Shown one piece after another: positions 7,060 through 15,776 of a stretch of 56,187 nucleotides of DNA (position 1 is the stretch's first letter; each line of letters starts with the position of its first letter). Under the pieces are notes generated by a model. That model did not search any database and was not told where the DNA came from. It was given only the letters and a program-made list of their open reading frames with translations. The position numbers and the translations under genes are program-made. This DNA is from Hydrogenimonas sp. (GTDB lineage Bacteria > Campylobacterota > Campylobacteria > Campylobacterales > Hydrogenimonadaceae). The DNA lies in NCBI GenBank assembly GCA_015490295.1, contig WFYC01000036.1, forward strand, positions 1 through 56,187, given 5' to 3'.

Positions 7060-8688
7060 ATGTTTAGAAACATTTTTGTCGTTTTATCCGCAATGCTGAT
7101 ATCTCTGACTCTATTTACCGGCTGCGGAGGAGTGTCGACAGATGAAGAGTCTGTCGTATCACAGGATGATAGCAGCAATCCTGCAATAACTACCGCATCT
7201 TTATCGCTGGAGACGATAGATGACGACGGCTTCAACTCTTTAAGTGAAGAGGATAGGCTCTATGTTGCTAGAAAACTGTACTCTACCATATATAAGGGAG
7301 TGGAGTATAAAAAACTCAAAGAGCAGATCGATACAAAAAAGTTTATAAGTGACTTTGCAACGATTTTAAGTGCAGATGTAAAGCAGCCTGATCTGATGAA
7401 AATGGAAGCCTATATCCCGTACGACCCTTCACTTGAGGCGCACGATTATCAGGAGGACAGTACAGAACGATATGCCGGGAATATAAAACAGGAGATATTT
7501 TCGCGCCTCTACTATACGGAAATCGGCCGAGAGTATTTCAACAAGTGGATCGCCTATGTGCTGACGCAGACCATTCTATTCTCTCCGGCAAGGGAGGTAG
7601 AGAGTGTCGTTCCGTTTCCGGAGTTTATACGCAACGTCTACTACCGGCTGGCCGACAGGCTCGATGAGGGAAAGAGTATAAAAGAGATAGTTTACGAGCA
7701 TATGATCTCCAAAGAGAACTGGGGGCGTTTCAGAAGCCCGGAAGACAACGGTCGGGAGATGCTTGAGATCTGGCTCGGAAACTACGATGACGAGCCGGTG
7801 CCGATAGCGGCGAAAGCCCTTCAGAACTGGAGGTTCGAGAACTACTATGATTCAAGTATCGGGTGGCAAGTCTACGATTTTTACCGTGACGAACCGGGGG
7901 TCGATCTGAACGAGTCGGTTGAGCTTTTCGGCTTTACACTCAAGAACGGCTACGACTTCTTCAGGATGGTTACGGAACATCCCGACTTCATGCCTACGGT
8001 TGTTTCCAGGATAATTGACTACTTCTTTCCTACGATTGGTGAAGATGAGCGGGCTGCTATTGTAGAGAAGATTCTTGTTGAGAGGCCGGAATCCTTTCAG
8101 CATATTTTCAGGCAAGTTCTCTTTTCGAAAAAATACCTCTTCGAGTCGGACAAGGTCAAGAGCATAGAAGAGGTTTTCTACCCTATGGTAGAGTCTCTGC
8201 CGTACCATGTCATAAAAAACTCATGGATATGGGCGTGGGCTTCAAATATAAAAGGGCTTGCGGCAGCCATGGAGCTGTCGAATCAGAAGTCTATGTGGAA
8301 CAAGCTCGGGCGTGACAATGATCTGCCGACGGACACTCTAAGTATTAATTATTACCATCAATTTGTAAGAGACGGTATTCTACTGGCCCAGTGTGACGAC
8401 CCCGAGAACGAATATCAGGAGGGTATAGTATTCAGTTGGCTCGACGAACGACTCGATTACACGACGATGGAGTCTTATATAGACGGGATATTCCTGGAAG
8501 TTTTGGGGCGTCGTGCCAATGACGCCGAAAAGACGACACTCACAGACCTTGCGAAAAGTGCCGGTTGGGATGAAAAGTTTCAGGAGTGGTCGTGGCAGAG
8601 ATACAATCTCTCGAAACTAGCACGCGATTATATGAGCAGACTTAGCGAAGTATACAGGTATAAGCGTATTGAAGGAGCTATAGAATGA
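7060..8688 (+). CDS. DUF1800-like lipoprotein
   Basis: A 542-aa exported lipoprotein: signal peptide with lipobox LFTGC, Cys22. The start is ATG 7060 with GGGAGG at 7047-7052; an in-frame TTG 15 bp upstream overlaps that site and is less likely. The middle (GREMLEIWLGNYDD... AAKALQNWRF... EHPDFMPTVVSRIIDYFF) has the pattern of DUF1800 proteins (ExLELF.LG.Y, ALTGWR, HP...A.KL..FF) but is very divergent, so the family call is tentative. Its direct partner (ATGA overlap) is a DUF1501 protein, the usual neighbour of DUF1800, which strengthens the assignment. Function is unknown; the riboswitch upstream ties it to c-di-GMP and thus perhaps to surface or matrix behaviour. Confidence 0.7.
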   Translation: MFRNIFVVLSAMLISLTLFTGCGGVSTDEESVVSQDDSSNPAITTASLSLETIDDDGFNSLSEEDRLYVARKLYSTIYKGVEYKKLKEQIDTKKFISDFATILSADVKQPDLMKMEAYIPYDPSLEAHDYQEDSTERYAGNIKQEIFSRLYYTEIGREYFNKWIAYVLTQTILFSPAREVESVVPFPEFIRNVYYRLADRLDEGKSIKEIVYEHMISKENWGRFRSPEDNGREMLEIWLGNYDDEPVPIAAKALQNWRFENYYDSSIGWQVYDFYRDEPGVDLNESVELFGFTLKNGYDFFRMVTEHPDFMPTVVSRIIDYFFPTIGEDERAAIVEKILVERPESFQHIFRQVLFSKKYLFESDKVKSIEEVFYPMVESLPYHVIKNSWIWAWASNIKGLAAAMELSNQKSMWNKLGRDNDLPTDTLSINYYHQFVRDGILLAQCDDPENEYQEGIVFSWLDERLDYTTMESYIDGIFLEVLGRRANDAEKTTLTDLAKSAGWDEKFQEWSWQRYNLSKLARDYMSRLSEVYRYKRIEGAIE

Positions 8689-10019
8689 GACGAAGAGAGT
8701 TTATAAAAACCACACTGAGCATGATGGCGGCTGTAGGTCTTGCGCCCGATCTTTTAAGAGCCGCCGAGCTGACGAGTCTGCCGCTTGGAGATGTGAGTCT
8801 GGATAAGAGTATATACGATAAAAACGAGACACAGACCCTTCTGATCTTCCTGGTCGGCGGGATGAGTGATTTCGTTGGAAATGCTACACATCTCGAACAG
8901 ATAAGAATAGAGGATCTTTCCTATAAACCCTACCCCGATACCGGATTCACCGTTACACAAGACGGTTTCTGGCAGGAGGGAGGCGGTGCAGATCTGCAGA
9001 GTATGCTCGATGACAAAACGATACAGACTACATATTTCAGAACCGCTATGGCAAAGGATGAGAGCAGGTCGCATGGATTGAACCAAAGAAGATTCATGCA
9101 CGGCCATCCGACTGTAGAGTCTGGTATGCCGATAACCCTGATGCATGTGCTGAACAGATACAATCTTGTGGATGAGAATACACTCATGCCGTACGTAAGG
9201 CTTGCGGGAGGTCTGCAGTTTTACGATGACAGAGGGGCGGGGTATACGCTCCCTGGTCATCTTCGCCCTGTAACCATTGAGGTTCCGTCCCAGGCGGGAG
9301 GCGAGATGGGAAACCCATATGAAAGAGTGAGCATATGGGATGACGTGAACCTTGAAGATGGTATAGAGATGCTCAGCTACGAGCAGAACGACCTTAACGA
9401 TCCTATCTCGTCTGCACTTCAGAGGAGAAAGAGCATAAGTGATTTTATCGATAGAATCAGAGGTGAAGCGCTCCCGCCCGGTGTAGAGTACCCGACCCAC
9501 AGAACCGGGCGTATTTTGGAGACAGCCATGCGCATACTTGTCGCCAACCCCGATACGAAAGTGATAAGTACGGAGCCGGGTAACCGGTGGGACGATCACT
9601 CGAATGCACTTACAGCCCACCGGGAGCATGCTACCGAGCTGTTTGAAGCTATCTCTGCGGCTATGAAGCATATGAAAGCGGCCGGAAAAGACAATATAAA
9701 TATTGTTGTCTACGGTGACTTCGGCAGAAACTACAATATAAACAGTTCGGACGGATGGGACCACGGCAACAACCAGGTGGTCTACTGGTTCGGCGGGGAG
9801 CGCTACCTGAACTCCCTTGGAGTTGTGGGAGAGACCGATCTGTATGTGTGGTTGAGAAAAGCACGCCTCTTCAGTCGCCCGAAGGAGGCTACCTTCGAGT
9901 TTGAGCCTTACAGTGTGGCCTCGACCTTCTACAGGCTTTACGGCATAACCAATCCCGAAGTGCTTACCGGTGGGTACGGTGTGATAGCCCCGCCCCAACA
10001 GAGCTTTTTGAAAGTGTAA
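8685..10019 (+). CDS. DUF1501 family protein, Tat-exported
   Basis: A 444-aa protein with an N-terminal twin-arginine signal (RRREFIK at residues 2-8, then a hydrophobic stretch and a likely cleavage after LLRAA). FLVGGMSDF near residue 55 and GDFGRNYNINSSDGWDHGNN (from residue 344) match the conserved C-terminal core of DUF1501, a sulfatase/alkaline-phosphatase-like fold. Biochemical role is unknown. It overlaps the preceding lipoprotein gene by four bases and ends before a hairpin at 10033-10056. Export by Tat suggests folding or cofactor loading in the cytoplasm. Confidence 0.85.
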   Translation: MRRREFIKTTLSMMAAVGLAPDLLRAAELTSLPLGDVSLDKSIYDKNETQTLLIFLVGGMSDFVGNATHLEQIRIEDLSYKPYPDTGFTVTQDGFWQEGGGADLQSMLDDKTIQTTYFRTAMAKDESRSHGLNQRRFMHGHPTVESGMPITLMHVLNRYNLVDENTLMPYVRLAGGLQFYDDRGAGYTLPGHLRPVTIEVPSQAGGEMGNPYERVSIWDDVNLEDGIEMLSYEQNDLNDPISSALQRRKSISDFIDRIRGEALPPGVEYPTHRTGRILETAMRILVANPDTKVISTEPGNRWDDHSNALTAHREHATELFEAISAAMKHMKAAGKDNINIVVYGDFGRNYNINSSDGWDHGNNQVVYWFGGERYLNSLGVVGETDLYVWLRKARLFSRPKEATFEFEPYSVASTFYRLYGITNPEVLTGGYGVIAPPQQSFLKV

Positions 10020-10032
10020 AACTCCTCATCGG

Positions 10033-10056
10033 AAAGCCGCCGGTTTAGGTGGCTTT
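10033..10056. terminator. Hairpin between convergent genes, possible bidirectional terminator
   Basis: AAAGCCGCC (10033-10041), a six-base loop and GGTGGCTTT (10048-10056) form a 9-bp stem with one G-T pair, between the DUF1501 gene and the oppositely transcribed wecA-like gene. Short T runs occur on both strands (TTT at each stem end), so it may stop transcription both ways, weakly. Confidence 0.5.
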
Positions 10057-10085
10057 GGTCTCTGCACTTCCTTGCTTGATGTAGA

Positions 10086-11114
10086 CTATTCCGATCTCTT
10101 CTTCTTGGGCTTTTTACGCCGTTTTATACGCTGGTCGAAGAGGTTCAGCATTATAAAAAAGAGTATTCCGAACAGAATGAGCGACATGAAGTTGTCGGAG
10201 TGCCTCAGCTGTACCCCGATAATGGTGAAGGCTATCTGTATATATACGAGCAGAATGACTGTGTAGGGTATATCTTCGTACCGTTTGTAGAGTATATGGT
10301 GCATATGTGTCTTGTCGGCCGAGAAGATCGAGAGGCCGCGCTGTTTTCTTCGGACCATTACGATGAACGTATCCAGAACAGGCAGCACCACTATGAACAG
10401 AACCGCCATCGGCTCTATGAAATTCATTGCCCGGACTGCCAGAATAGCGACTATGAAGCCCAGTGTCAAAGAGCCGCTGTCGCCCATAAAGACTCTTGCC
10501 GGGTGCCAGTTGAAGATCATAAAGGCCGCCACTCCCGCCATACTTACGGCCGAGAGCATTATCATCAGCTCATCGTGGTTCACGTAGCCTATCCATAGAA
10601 ACGCTCCCATCATAACCATCGAGATCGTTCCCGCCAGGCCGTCGAGACCGTCTGTAAGGTTCAGTGCGTTCGTGAAGCCGGTTATCGCAAAAACGGTAAA
10701 AGGGATCGCAATGAGAAGAGGCAGATCTATCTCGTAACCGATGTAGTGGCCCAGAGATTTTATGTAAATCCCTTTTACGCATAGCAGCAGGGTGGCGAAA
10801 ATTATGAAGAGGAACTTCTTTTTTGGAGAGAGCCCCGCATAGTCGTCGAGGAGTCCGGCTATAAAGACTATGGCTATCGCGACATAGACGTAGTAGTACT
10901 CCTGCAGCCGGTTGAGGTCGAAAAATACGGCGGTGAAAGAGACCAGAAGCATGGCCGAAACGAAGCAGGTACCGGCTCCGCGGGGAATAGGGTTTTTATG
11001 CATGCTTCTTTCGTTCGGAATATCTACCAGCCCAAACTCCGGAGCCTTTTTTATAAATAGTATCGTACATACCAGAGTTATGCCGAACGTTATAAGCATC
11101 AGGATGAAAATCAT
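10086..11114 (-). CDS. wecA: Undecaprenyl-phosphate glycosyl-1-phosphate transferase (WecA/MraY superfamily)
   Basis: An integral membrane enzyme that transfers a sugar-1-phosphate (typically GlcNAc) from UDP-sugar to undecaprenyl phosphate, starting O-antigen or other glycan assembly. The 342-aa protein has about ten hydrophobic segments. Family motifs: GLLDDYAG, NALNLTDGLDGLAG, HPARVFMGDSGSL and a histidine-rich HMHHIL in the last cytosolic loop, as in WecA rather than MraY. Start set at ATG 11114 with AGGA five bases upstream; an upstream in-frame codon at 11153 has no such site. The exact sugar substrate cannot be read from sequence. A highly basic KRRKKPKKKR tail ends the protein. Confidence 0.85.
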   Translation of the reverse strand: MIFILMLITFGITLVCTILFIKKAPEFGLVDIPNERSMHKNPIPRGAGTCFVSAMLLVSFTAVFFDLNRLQEYYYVYVAIAIVFIAGLLDDYAGLSPKKKFLFIIFATLLLCVKGIYIKSLGHYIGYEIDLPLLIAIPFTVFAITGFTNALNLTDGLDGLAGTISMVMMGAFLWIGYVNHDELMIMLSAVSMAGVAAFMIFNWHPARVFMGDSGSLTLGFIVAILAVRAMNFIEPMAVLFIVVLPVLDTFIVMVRRKQRGLSIFSADKTHMHHILYKRYEDIPYTVILLVYIQIAFTIIGVQLRHSDNFMSLILFGILFFIMLNLFDQRIKRRKKPKKKRSE

Positions 11115-11277
11115 ACTGTTCCTATCTATAATATAGCCTATACTGCACAGCAATTTGTGCCGCGGGTAAAGTATCGGTTGTCAATCCAAATATTTTTTAT
11201 TTGATAATATACAATTTTAACGTAACGGAAGTTTAAAAGAGATTAACGGCAGCTGTTTCGAGGTGCCAGCGAGCACT

Positions 11278-11913
11278 CTAAGAGTCTAAAATTTTTCTAA
11301 CTGCAGCCGAGCACATGGCAAGTCCGAAAGAGCCTGTTACACCAACGAAGCTCCCTTTTTGCGTGCATTTCGGGCTTTCTGGGCTGAATAGCGCGGGATA
11401 ATCCTCTTTGAATTCGCTCTTTTTGAGCTCGTATCTGATCTTTCTGGCGAAAGGGTCGCCGTATGTTTTCCAGATCGAGGCGATCTCTATTTTGGTCGGG
11501 TCCAGCTTTCTCGCTCCGCCGGTGGCGCTTATGAGTTTAGGCCAGGTTTTATGCGCGAGTGCTATTTTCGCCCTGATATCGTCGATCGCATCCAGCACGA
11601 GATCGTATGGTGCAAAGTCGAAATTTTCAATCCAATCGGCATCTATTTTGGCTTCGATGGGAGTTACGGTTGGGTAGAGCTCCACAAGCCTGTGCACCTT
11701 TACGGCGCCGACTCTGTCGCTTCCTATCTGGCGGTTTTGGTTGGTTTCGTCGTATCTGTCGAAATCTACTATCGTTATATCCTCCACTCCGCTTCTAAAG
11801 AGGCAGTCGAGGCAGAAGCTTCCGACCCCCCCGACTCCAAGAAGCAGCACTTTCGCGCTTCTAAGCTTTTCAAAATCCTCCCCCATCAGCATTCTGCAGC
11901 GCTCGTATCTCAT
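11278..11913 (-). CDS. tcdA: tRNA threonylcarbamoyladenosine dehydratase (TcdA/YgdL-like)
   Basis: A ThiF/E1-like ATP-dependent enzyme that cyclises t6A37 of tRNA. The 211-aa length is shorter than E. coli TcdA (268). The nucleotide-binding GVGGVGS is at 26-32, followed by IVDFDRYDETNQNRQ, DAIDDIRAKIAL and the conserved SATGGARKLDPTKIEI and GSFVGVTGSFGL segments. Start at ATG 11913, overlapping the surE stop (ATGA); a GTG at 11919 is the alternative. A generic ThiF-family role is possible, but motif match to TcdA is good. Confidence 0.85.
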   Translation of the reverse strand: MRYERCRMLMGEDFEKLRSAKVLLLGVGGVGSFCLDCLFRSGVEDITIVDFDRYDETNQNRQIGSDRVGAVKVHRLVELYPTVTPIEAKIDADWIENFDFAPYDLVLDAIDDIRAKIALAHKTWPKLISATGGARKLDPTKIEIASIWKTYGDPFARKIRYELKKSEFKEDYPALFSPESPKCTQKGSFVGVTGSFGLAMCSAAVRKILDS

Positions 11914-12689
11914 AACCACCCCTTCAGCCGCTCTATATCTTCATGACTTGTCAGGTCCAATTGTATGGGAGTGATGGAGACGTAGTCGTTCTTTATCGCT
12001 TCGAAGTCGCACAGCCGCTTTTCATCCGGAATCCACTCCAGCGGGTGGAGCCCCAGCCAGTAGTACTCTTCACCCCTCGGGTTGCGATGCATATGGGCAT
12101 CGTTGCCGTAGAGGCGGTAGCCGGCCTTCGTGATTTCGTACCCTCTGCAATCTTTTGGCTGAATAGGCGGTACGTTTACATTCAAAAAGCGGCGCTTGCC
12201 GAGAGGAAACCCCTCTTCTAGAATCTTTTTGCATATCGTGTATGCCGCCTCTTTGGCCAATTCGAAACCGAGCTCTTCGATCTTCTGGCATCGGCTTCTG
12301 CATACCTGGCTTATCGCTACACCGGGAATTCCCTGCAGCACCGCCTCCATCGCCGCGGCCGCGGTACCGCTGTAGGTGATATCCTCTCCCATGTTGGCCC
12401 CTTTGTTTATGCCGCTGACTACGAGGTCGGGCTGGCGCTCTTCATCGAAAAGTGCGTATTTGCTGAGATATACGCAGTCTGTAGGAGTTCCGTCGTCGAG
12501 TTTGAAGAAGTCGTCGTCGATCTCCACAAAACGCAGAGGGCGCGTGAGTGTCAGGCTGTGGCCGCATGCCGATTTTTCGAGGGTGGGAGCCACTACCGTC
12601 ACATGGCCCAGGGGCCTTAAAGCTTCCACAAGGGCGTGCAGACCCTCGGACTCGAAGCCGTCGTCGTTCGTTACCAGTATTCTTTTCAT
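11910..12689 (-). CDS. surE: 5'/3'-nucleotidase SurE
   Basis: A metal-dependent nucleoside monophosphate phosphatase linked to stationary-phase survival. The 259-aa protein starts MKRILVTNDDGF, where NDDG (residues 8-11) is the catalytic metal site, and carries the SGINKGANMGEDITYSGTAAAAMEA signature. It forms a two-gene operon with tcdA. Its promoter is likely the minus-strand TATAAT within the palindrome at 12715-12728, giving a leader of only about 20 nt. Confidence 0.95.
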   Translation of the reverse strand: MKRILVTNDDGFESEGLHALVEALRPLGHVTVVAPTLEKSACGHSLTLTRPLRFVEIDDDFFKLDDGTPTDCVYLSKYALFDEERQPDLVVSGINKGANMGEDITYSGTAAAAMEAVLQGIPGVAISQVCRSRCQKIEELGFELAKEAAYTICKKILEEGFPLGKRRFLNVNVPPIQPKDCRGYEITKAGYRLYGNDAHMHRNPRGEEYYWLGLHPLEWIPDEKRLCDFEAIKNDYVSITPIQLDLTSHEDIERLKGWL

Positions 12690-12714
12690 TTCATCCTGTC
12701 CGGAAAAGTTTTGG

Positions 12715-12728
12715 TGTATTATAATACA
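12715..12728. promoter_or_regulatory. Palindromic bidirectional promoter core (surE and 12802 gene)
   Basis: TGTATTATAATACA is a perfect 14-bp palindrome containing a TATAAT on each strand (12720-12725 plus; 12723-12718 minus). It lies between divergent genes, at a fitting distance from both (about 29 bp from the surE ATG, 77 bp from the plus-strand start). Overlapping mirrored -10 elements imply that the two directions share one core and compete. Confidence 0.55.
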
Positions 12729-12735
12729 ATATGGT

Positions 12736-12769
12736 AAAACGGTGGTGGAGCTTTTTGAAGCACCGTTTT
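12736..12769 (+). other. Leader hairpin, attenuator-like
   Basis: AAAACGGTG (12736-12744) pairs perfectly with CACCGTTTT (12761-12769); the last bases give a short T run as in an intrinsic terminator. An inner GCTT/AAGC stem sits in the loop. It would lie at the very 5' end of the transcript starting near 12732, so it could stop or stabilise that RNA. Confidence 0.45.
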
Positions 12770-12801
12770 CGTAAATATATTTCGGTTATGAAGGATCATG
12801 C

Positions 12802-13161
12802 TTGAAAGATACTCCGGTAGCCCTTTTGGGAGGTATCTTGTACTATGTAGAGAAAGATGGGGTGCTCTGTTCGCTGCGTGAGGGTAGAAGGGTAGTGGAG
12901 TGTGAGGATCTCAAAGAGCCTGCAGCCATCTGTGCCGGTGTCGGCGGATGCGGAAACTACCGTATCTTCATAGCGGACGCCGCAGACATGGGATTGAAGG
13001 TGTTCGATCCGCTGAATCGCCGTCTTGATCTGCTGGCAACCCTTCCGGGCCTGCCCACCGCAATCGCGAAAGAGGAGTGCAGGCTTGTCGTAGCCGTTGA
13101 AAACGCCATTGTGGAGTTCGATCTAAAAAGTCTCGAGATCGTGGGGAACTATCCTGTATGA
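12802..13161 (+). CDS. Small protein of unknown function, possible partial beta-propeller
   Basis: 119 aa starting at TTG 12802, with AAGGA at 12791-12795. The sequence alternates short beta-like strands (ILYYVEKDGVLCSL, YRIFIADAADMGLKVFDP, LATLPGLPTAIAKEECRLVVAVENAIVEFDL) in the style of WD/NHL repeats, but it is too short for a full propeller. No signal peptide or membrane segment. The stop overlaps the lpxB start by ATGA, so co-translation with lpxB is likely. I do not recognise the family. Confidence 0.7.
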   Translation: MKDTPVALLGGILYYVEKDGVLCSLREGRRVVECEDLKEPAAICAGVGGCGNYRIFIADAADMGLKVFDPLNRRLDLLATLPGLPTAIAKEECRLVVAVENAIVEFDLKSLEIVGNYPV

Positions 13162-14186
13162 AGCTGCTTGTAAGCGCCCTGGAGCCTTCGGCGAACCTGC
13201 ATCTGAAATATCTGCTCAAAGAGTTCGAAGGTGTAGAGATTTTCGGAATTTTCGACCGTGAGCTCGGAAAGCCTCTTTACGGGATGGATGAGTTTTCGGT
13301 AATGGGTGTTGTCGATGTGCTCATGAAATATTTCAAAGGTAAAGAGGCTGTAGCAGAGATGGCATCACTGGCCAAGGGATGTGACAAAGTACTGCTCATA
13401 GACGCTCCGGCATTCAATATTCCGCTGGCGAAAGAGATAAAGAGGAGATATCCCGAAAAAGAGATCGTCTACTATATTCTTCCAAAAGTCTGGGCCTGGA
13501 AGCGAAAGAGAGCCGCTTTGGTAGAACGCTACTGCGACCGCCTGGCTTCAATATTTCCTTTCGAGTCGAAATTTTACGAGAGGGCCGAATATGTAGGCAA
13601 CCCGCTGCTCGACGAGATAGAGGTGGAGAGAAAGCCTTATGAAGAGTGCGAGACGGTAGCTTTTCTGCCCGGAAGCAGAAAGAGTGAAATTACCAGGCTT
13701 ATGCCTGTTTTCAAGGAGACGGCGGCCGCGTTGGAGGGTCGAAGAAAACTGCTGGTAATCCCATCTTTCATAGATGAAGAGAAAATTTCCGAATGGTATG
13801 GAGATATAAGTGGTTTCGAAGTGGCGGCGGATACGCACGAAGCTGTGGCGCAGAGCCATTTTGCCTTTGTGTGCAGCGGAACTGCGACTCTGGAGACCGC
13901 CCTCATAGGCACACCTTTCGTGCTCGTCTACAGGGCGCGGCCGCTGGACTATGCCATAGGGCGCTTTTTCGTGAAGCTGCCGCATGTCGGGCTGGCCAAC
14001 ATCATAATGGATTTCGAAGGAGAAGAGCCCCTTCATCCGGAAATATTTCAGGACGATGTAAACAGCTCCAACCTTCTGCACCACTACGAGAGCATGGACA
14101 GGGCGGACTTCGCCGCAAGATCTCGGCGGCTTAGAGAGATTTTGAAACACGGAAGCGCCGCCGCGGTCGCAAAAATGATACAATAA
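13158..14186 (+). CDS. lpxB: Lipid-A-disaccharide synthase
   Basis: A glycosyltransferase (GT19) joining UDP-diacylglucosamine and lipid X to form the lipid A disaccharide at the inner membrane. The 342 aa are short against E. coli (382). Recognised: the KVWAWKRKR motif, GNPLLDEI, LPGSRKSEI (nucleotide-binding) and CSGTATLETALIGTPFVLVYRA. The N-terminal SALEPSANLH corresponds to SAGEASGDLH of most LpxB proteins and is notably divergent, as in related Campylobacterota proteins as far as I recall. It is coupled to the preceding small gene. Confidence 0.92.
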   Translation: MKLLVSALEPSANLHLKYLLKEFEGVEIFGIFDRELGKPLYGMDEFSVMGVVDVLMKYFKGKEAVAEMASLAKGCDKVLLIDAPAFNIPLAKEIKRRYPEKEIVYYILPKVWAWKRKRAALVERYCDRLASIFPFESKFYERAEYVGNPLLDEIEVERKPYEECETVAFLPGSRKSEITRLMPVFKETAAALEGRRKLLVIPSFIDEEKISEWYGDISGFEVAADTHEAVAQSHFAFVCSGTATLETALIGTPFVLVYRARPLDYAIGRFFVKLPHVGLANIIMDFEGEEPLHPEIFQDDVNSSNLLHHYESMDRADFAARSRRLREILKHGSAAAVAKMIQ

Positions 14187-14209
14187 CCAAAAAAGTTCGG
14201 GGAGATTTT

Positions 14210-14701
14210 ATGCAGAAAGAGCCGATGACCGAATACGGTTTCAAAAAACTTAGCGAAGAGTTGGAGTATCTCAAAACAGAGGCCCGGCCGGCCGTAGCCA
14301 AAGAGATAGAAAAAGCGCGCGAGCTGGGCGACCTGAAAGAGAACGCCGAGTATCATGCGGCCAAAGAGAAGCAGGGTTTGATGGAGGCGCGTATATCCGA
14401 ACTCGAAGATATTCTGGGTCGTGCGCAGGTGGTGGACCCATCCGCACTGGAGCACAAGCGCGTAAGCTTCGGTTCGACCGTGACACTGGTAGATCTTGAC
14501 ACCGACGAGGAGGTGACCTATACCATAGTCGGTGCCAGCGAAGCGAATCCCGATAAGGGACTGATATCTTATCACTCGCCGCTTTCACGCCAACTTATCG
14601 GAAAAGAGCCGGGAGATGAGGTGCGCATGAAGCTTCCCGGAGGAGAGAAAGATTACGAGATAGAGCAGGTCTGCTACAAAGAGATCTGTTTCGGGGTCTG
14701 A
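14210..14701 (+). CDS. greA: Transcription elongation factor GreA
   Basis: Stimulates RNA polymerase transcript cleavage to rescue backtracked complexes. The 163-aa length is standard. The N-terminal coiled coil with the acidic tip (ELGDLKENAEYHAAKEKQ) and the C-terminal FKBP-like domain (VSFGSTVTLVDLDTDEEVTYTIVG, ISYHSPLSRQLIGKEPGDEV) are clear. A GGGGAG ribosome binding site precedes ATG 14210. It lies between lpxB and argC with two bases to the latter. Confidence 0.97.
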   Translation: MQKEPMTEYGFKKLSEELEYLKTEARPAVAKEIEKARELGDLKENAEYHAAKEKQGLMEARISELEDILGRAQVVDPSALEHKRVSFGSTVTLVDLDTDEEVTYTIVGASEANPDKGLISYHSPLSRQLIGKEPGDEVRMKLPGGEKDYEIEQVCYKEICFGV

Positions 14702-14703
14702 TC

Positions 14704-15711
14704 GTGATTCCTGTAGCCGTCATAGGCGCCAGCGGGTATACCGGTCTGGAGCTTATAAAGATTCTATTGCAGCATCCGGAGTTTGATCTAGTTTATGTAG
14801 CGGCCAGTGAAGGTGGAACTTCCACCGATGCGCTACATCCGGCGCTGGCGAAACTCTTTTCTGTTCCGGTCGAGAAGGCTGATGCCGCCGAAGTCGCTTC
14901 GAAGGCTCAGCTTGCATTTTTGGCACTTCCGCACAAAACCGCCATGGGGTTCGCCTCGGAACTTCTCGCGCATGGAGTCAAAGTGGTAGACCTCTCCGCA
15001 GATTACCGCCTCAAGCAGGAGACGTATGAAGAGTATTACTGCCCGCACGTAGATGCAAAGAATCTTCCCGAAGCGGTCTACGGACTCCCCGAGTTTTACC
15101 GCGAAAAGATAAAAAAGAGCCGCCTTGTCGCCAACCCAGGATGCTACCCTACCGCCTCTCTTCTGGGCCTTTTGCCCTTCATTCCCCACATAAAAGAGGG
15201 TTCACCTATATATATAGATGCAAAAAGCGGTGTGAGTGGAGCGGGCAAGAAGCTTTCGGCATCTACACACTATGTGAATATAAACGAGAACATATTTGCC
15301 TACAACCCCGTCACGCACCGCCATGCACCGGAAATTGCAGAGAAGATAGATGACCTTTTCGTTACGCAGGTGGATGTAAACTTCGTTCCACACCTGATTC
15401 CGGTAACAAGAGGAATGCTCTGCAGTGTATATATGCAGCTGGAAAACAAGATAGACCCGATAGCGGTTTTGAACGATATCTACAAAGATGAGCCTTTTGT
15501 CCGTATCAGAACCGAACCGGTCGACATAAAATCTGTAGCCGGTACGAATTTCTGCGACATATACGCAGTAAGAAACGGAGACTCCCTCTTTATATCTTCG
15601 GCTATTGACAATCTTTTAAGAGGGGCGAGTTCACAGGCGGTTGTGAATGCCAATATCGTCTGCGGACTCGACGAGGGGCTTGGTATTCCGCTTTTCGCTT
15701 ATGTGCCTTAG
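14704..15711 (+). CDS. argC: N-acetyl-gamma-glutamyl-phosphate reductase
   Basis: Third step of arginine synthesis: NADPH reduction of N-acetylglutamyl phosphate to the semialdehyde. The 335-aa protein starts at GTG with a Rossmann motif GASGYTGLEL and carries the active-site cysteine in ANPGCYPTAS (Cys147) plus the VPHLIPVTRGML segment. It is tightly packed after greA. The stop at 15709-15711 abuts the 7-bp array. Confidence 0.96.
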   Translation: MIPVAVIGASGYTGLELIKILLQHPEFDLVYVAASEGGTSTDALHPALAKLFSVPVEKADAAEVASKAQLAFLALPHKTAMGFASELLAHGVKVVDLSADYRLKQETYEEYYCPHVDAKNLPEAVYGLPEFYREKIKKSRLVANPGCYPTASLLGLLPFIPHIKEGSPIYIDAKSGVSGAGKKLSASTHYVNINENIFAYNPVTHRHAPEIAEKIDDLFVTQVDVNFVPHLIPVTRGMLCSVYMQLENKIDPIAVLNDIYKDEPFVRIRTEPVDIKSVAGTNFCDIYAVRNGDSLFISSAIDNLLRGASSQAVVNANIVCGLDEGLGIPLFAYVP

Positions 15712-15713
15712 TT

Positions 15714-15769
15714 GGGATATGGGATTTGGGATTTGGGGTTTAGGTTTTGGATTTTAGTTTTTAGTTTTT
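15714..15769 (+). repeat. 7-bp array (GGGATTT type)
   Basis: Eight consecutive 7-mers start two bases after the argC stop: GGGATAT, GGGATTT, GGGATTT, GGGGTTT, AGGTTTT, GGATTTT, AGTTTTT, AGTTTTT. There is a left-to-right drift from GGGATTT to AGTTTTT. The array ends just before the ribosome binding region GAGGGG of the next gene. It is similar to the repeats inside rmlB at 1-42. No four-helix-bundle gene is adjacent. Confidence 0.8.
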
Positions 15770-15776
15770 TTGAGGG

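Noticed and set aside
8754-9998. Long antisense reading frame opposite the DUF1501 gene
   Set aside because: Its product is cysteine/histidine-rich without any domain, and the plus-strand gene has clear Tat signal and motifs; it is a shadow frame.
15714-15769. CRISPR array
   Set aside because: Units are 7 bp and contiguous, with no spacers and no cas genes.
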